From assembly GCA_023266695.1 (NCBI GenBank), contig JAHFPO010000015.1, positions 1 through 23,420 of the forward strand: a stretch of 23,420 bases of DNA. The letters are read 5' to 3'. Both the position numbers and the translations under genes were made by a program. Positions 21,973 through 23,420 of this stretch are shown here, in pieces. Each line of letters begins with the position of its first letter. The first letter of the stretch is position 1. Source of the stretch: Hyphomicrobiales bacterium. GTDB lineage: Bacteria > Pseudomonadota > Alphaproteobacteria > Rhizobiales > Xanthobacteraceae. The notes under the pieces are model-generated. The model worked only from the letters and a program-made list of their open reading frames with translations. It was not told where the DNA came from and made no database searches.

Positions 21973-23420
21973 CTAGCGCAACAGCCAGACCGCGAACAGG
22001 CCGGCGATCACCCAGAGCGCCAGAGCCGTCCAGCGCCAGCGCCTGGCCTCGGCGCGGCCGATCGCCTCCACCGTTCCGGGCGAGAGCACCAGCCCGTCGC
22101 GGGTCTGCTCGTCGATGCGCTCGATGGTGCCGGCGGCACGGGTGAGGAGCGCGGGCGCCGAGCCGATCAGCCGGCCGATGCCGCTGATCTCGGTTACCGT
22201 GTCCTCGATCCGTCCCACCGGTCCGAGATGGCGCTCGATCCATTCGCGCACCACCGGCTCGGCGGTCGCCCACATGTCGAGCTTGGGATCGAGGGCGCGT
22301 GCGACGCCTTCCACCACCACCATGGTCTTTTGCAAGAGCAACAATTCGGGCCGCGTGCGCATGTCGAAGAGCGACGTCACCTCGAACAGCAGCGTGAGGA
22401 GTTTCGCCATGGAGATTTCATCGGCCCGGCGGTCATGGATCGGCTCGCCGATGGCGCGGATCGCCTGGGCGAAATCCTCGATCGAATGGTGCGAAGGCAC
22501 GTAGCCCGCCTCGAAATGAATCTCGGCGGTGCGGTACCAATCACGGGTGATGAAACCGTAGAGAATTTCGGCGAGGAAGCGCCGTTCTTTCGGCCCCAGC
22601 CTGCCCATGATGCCGCAATCGACCGCGACCAGACGGCCTTCCTGATCGACGAACAGATTCCCGGGATGGAGGTCGGCGTGGAAGAAACCGTCGCCGATCG
22701 CCTGGCGCAGGAACGATTGAATGAGCACGCGCCCGAGGCGCACGAGGTCATGGCCCGTGGCCTTGAGCTTTTCCTGGTCGGAAAGCGGAATGCCGTCGAC
22801 CCACTCGATCGCGAGCACGCGCCGGGCGGTGTGCCCCCAATCGACCGCGGGCACGTGAAAATCCGGGTCGTTCTTGGTGTTCTCGGCGAGTTCGGAGAGG
22901 GCAGCCGCCTCGAGCCGAAGATCCATCTCGATCGCGACCGTACGAGCAAGCGTTTCGACCGTGACGACGAGACGCAGTCGCCGCGCTTCGCCTGAATGGC
23001 GCTCGGCGATGCGAGCGACGAAAAAGAAGGAGTCGAGATCCTGCTGGAACCGCCGTTCGATGCCGGGACGCAGCACCTTGACCGCGAGCGACCGCTTGCC
23101 GTGCGCGTCGTCGCTTTCGGTGAGCCGCGCTTCCGCGCGGTGCACTTGCGCGATCGAGGCGGCGGCGACCACCGGTCCGAAGGAGACGAAGAGTTCGGAC
23201 AACGGCTTGCCGAGCGCCTCGGTGATGGCGGCTTCCGCTTCCGCCTGCGCGAACGGCGCCATGCGGTCCTGCAAGGTCTCGAGATCGCGAGAGATCACCT
23301 GGCCGACCACGTCGGGGCGGGTCGCCAGGAACTGACCGAGCTTCACATAGGACGGCCCGAGCCGGGTGAGCGCCGAGGCCAATCGCGCGGCGCCGGTACC
23401 GGCATTCTTCCGCTCGAGCA
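21973..23420 (-). CDS. ubiB: UbiB-family protein, ubiquinone biosynthesis (5' end outside window)
   Basis: 481 residues are visible; the start is beyond the window edge, probably some 30-45 codons further. An atypical membrane-associated kinase-like ATPase (ABC1/ADCK/UbiB) needed for ubiquinone synthesis. The family's inhibitory KxGQ motif is seen in GPSYVKLGQFLATRPDVV, the Ala-rich loop in VAAASIAQVHRAE, the nucleotide Lys in LAVKVLRPGIERR, the catalytic loop in FFHADLHPGNLFVD and the metal Asp in VAVDCGIMGRLGPKERRF. A C-terminal membrane helix (ALALWVIAGLFAVWLL) anchors it. The first codon listed by a naive search is an internal TTG; the frame continues to the window edge. Confidence 0.95.
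   Translation of the reverse strand, partial: LERKNAGTGAARLASALTRLGPSYVKLGQFLATRPDVVGQVISRDLETLQDRMAPFAQAEAEAAITEALGKPLSELFVSFGPVVAAASIAQVHRAEARLTESDDAHGKRSLAVKVLRPGIERRFQQDLDSFFFVARIAERHSGEARRLRLVVTVETLARTVAIEMDLRLEAAALSELAENTKNDPDFHVPAVDWGHTARRVLAIEWVDGIPLSDQEKLKATGHDLVRLGRVLIQSFLRQAIGDGFFHADLHPGNLFVDQEGRLVAVDCGIMGRLGPKERRFLAEILYGFITRDWYRTAEIHFEAGYVPSHHSIEDFAQAIRAIGEPIHDRRADEISMAKLLTLLFEVTSLFDMRTRPELLLLQKTMVVVEGVARALDPKLDMWATAEPVVREWIERHLGPVGRIEDTVTEISGIGRLIGSAPALLTRAAGTIERIDEQTRDGLVLSPGTVEAIGRAEARRWRWTALALWVIAGLFAVWLLR

Noticed and set aside
22597..22620. Cys in the DFG-like motif of UbiB (VDCG) as a defect
   Set aside because: DCG at this place is, from memory, normal for UbiB of Proteobacteria, so it is not unusual.

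Overview
The window is high-GC chromosomal DNA from an alphaproteobacterium, most likely order Hyphomicrobiales (Rhizobiales). The evidence is the gene order (ihfB-lapA-trpFBA-accD-folC facing a DivL-tsaE/amgK-murU-addB-addA-trxA block, then cysK, an Rrf2 regulator, dut, coaBC and ubiB), the alphaproteobacterial AddAB type, an AccD whose zinc ribbon is degenerate, and a DivL-type tyrosine pseudokinase. Genus cannot be resolved by reading alone. No mobile element, CRISPR array, tRNA or rRNA was seen, and coding density is very high.

Layout. (1) Bases 1-6495, plus strand: the 3' part of sppA (cut by the window edge), ihfB, lapA, then trpF-trpB-trpA-accD-folC, tightly packed with GTGA stop/start overlaps. 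It joins DNA-bending and envelope proteins to the end of tryptophan synthesis, the first step of fatty acid synthesis and folate polyglutamylation. (2) Bases 6513-18396, minus strand, convergent with (1): divL, a tsaE-amgK fusion, a murU-like nucleotidyltransferase, addB, addA and trxA. Reading order is divL to trxA, with gaps of 8 nt or less until an 82-nt gap before trxA. (3) Bases 18592-23420, also minus strand: ubiB (cut by the window edge), then a 144-bp AT-richer regulatory-looking gap, then coaBC-dut-rrf2 overlapping or nearly so, then a 96-bp gap with a palindrome, then cysK.

How the genes fit together. TrpF, TrpB and TrpA carry out the last steps from phosphoribosylanthranilate to tryptophan. 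AmgK and MurU would together turn recovered cell-wall amino sugars into UDP-sugar precursor. AddA and AddB form the RecBCD-equivalent helicase-nuclease. DivL would act in the CckA/CtrA cell-cycle pathway. CysK makes cysteine, which CoaBC uses to make coenzyme A, and the Rrf2 regulator lies between the two.

Most of the window is conserved housekeeping DNA, and I do not see a clearly new system. The points most worth a second look are four GANTC (CcrM) sites within 52 bp just upstream of divL, the Tyr in place of the phospho-acceptor His in DivL, the TsaE-AmgK fusion followed by MurU, the CoaBC decarboxylase half without any cysteine, the palindrome between rrf2 and cysK, and the TTAC/GTAA repeat cluster upstream of coaBC.
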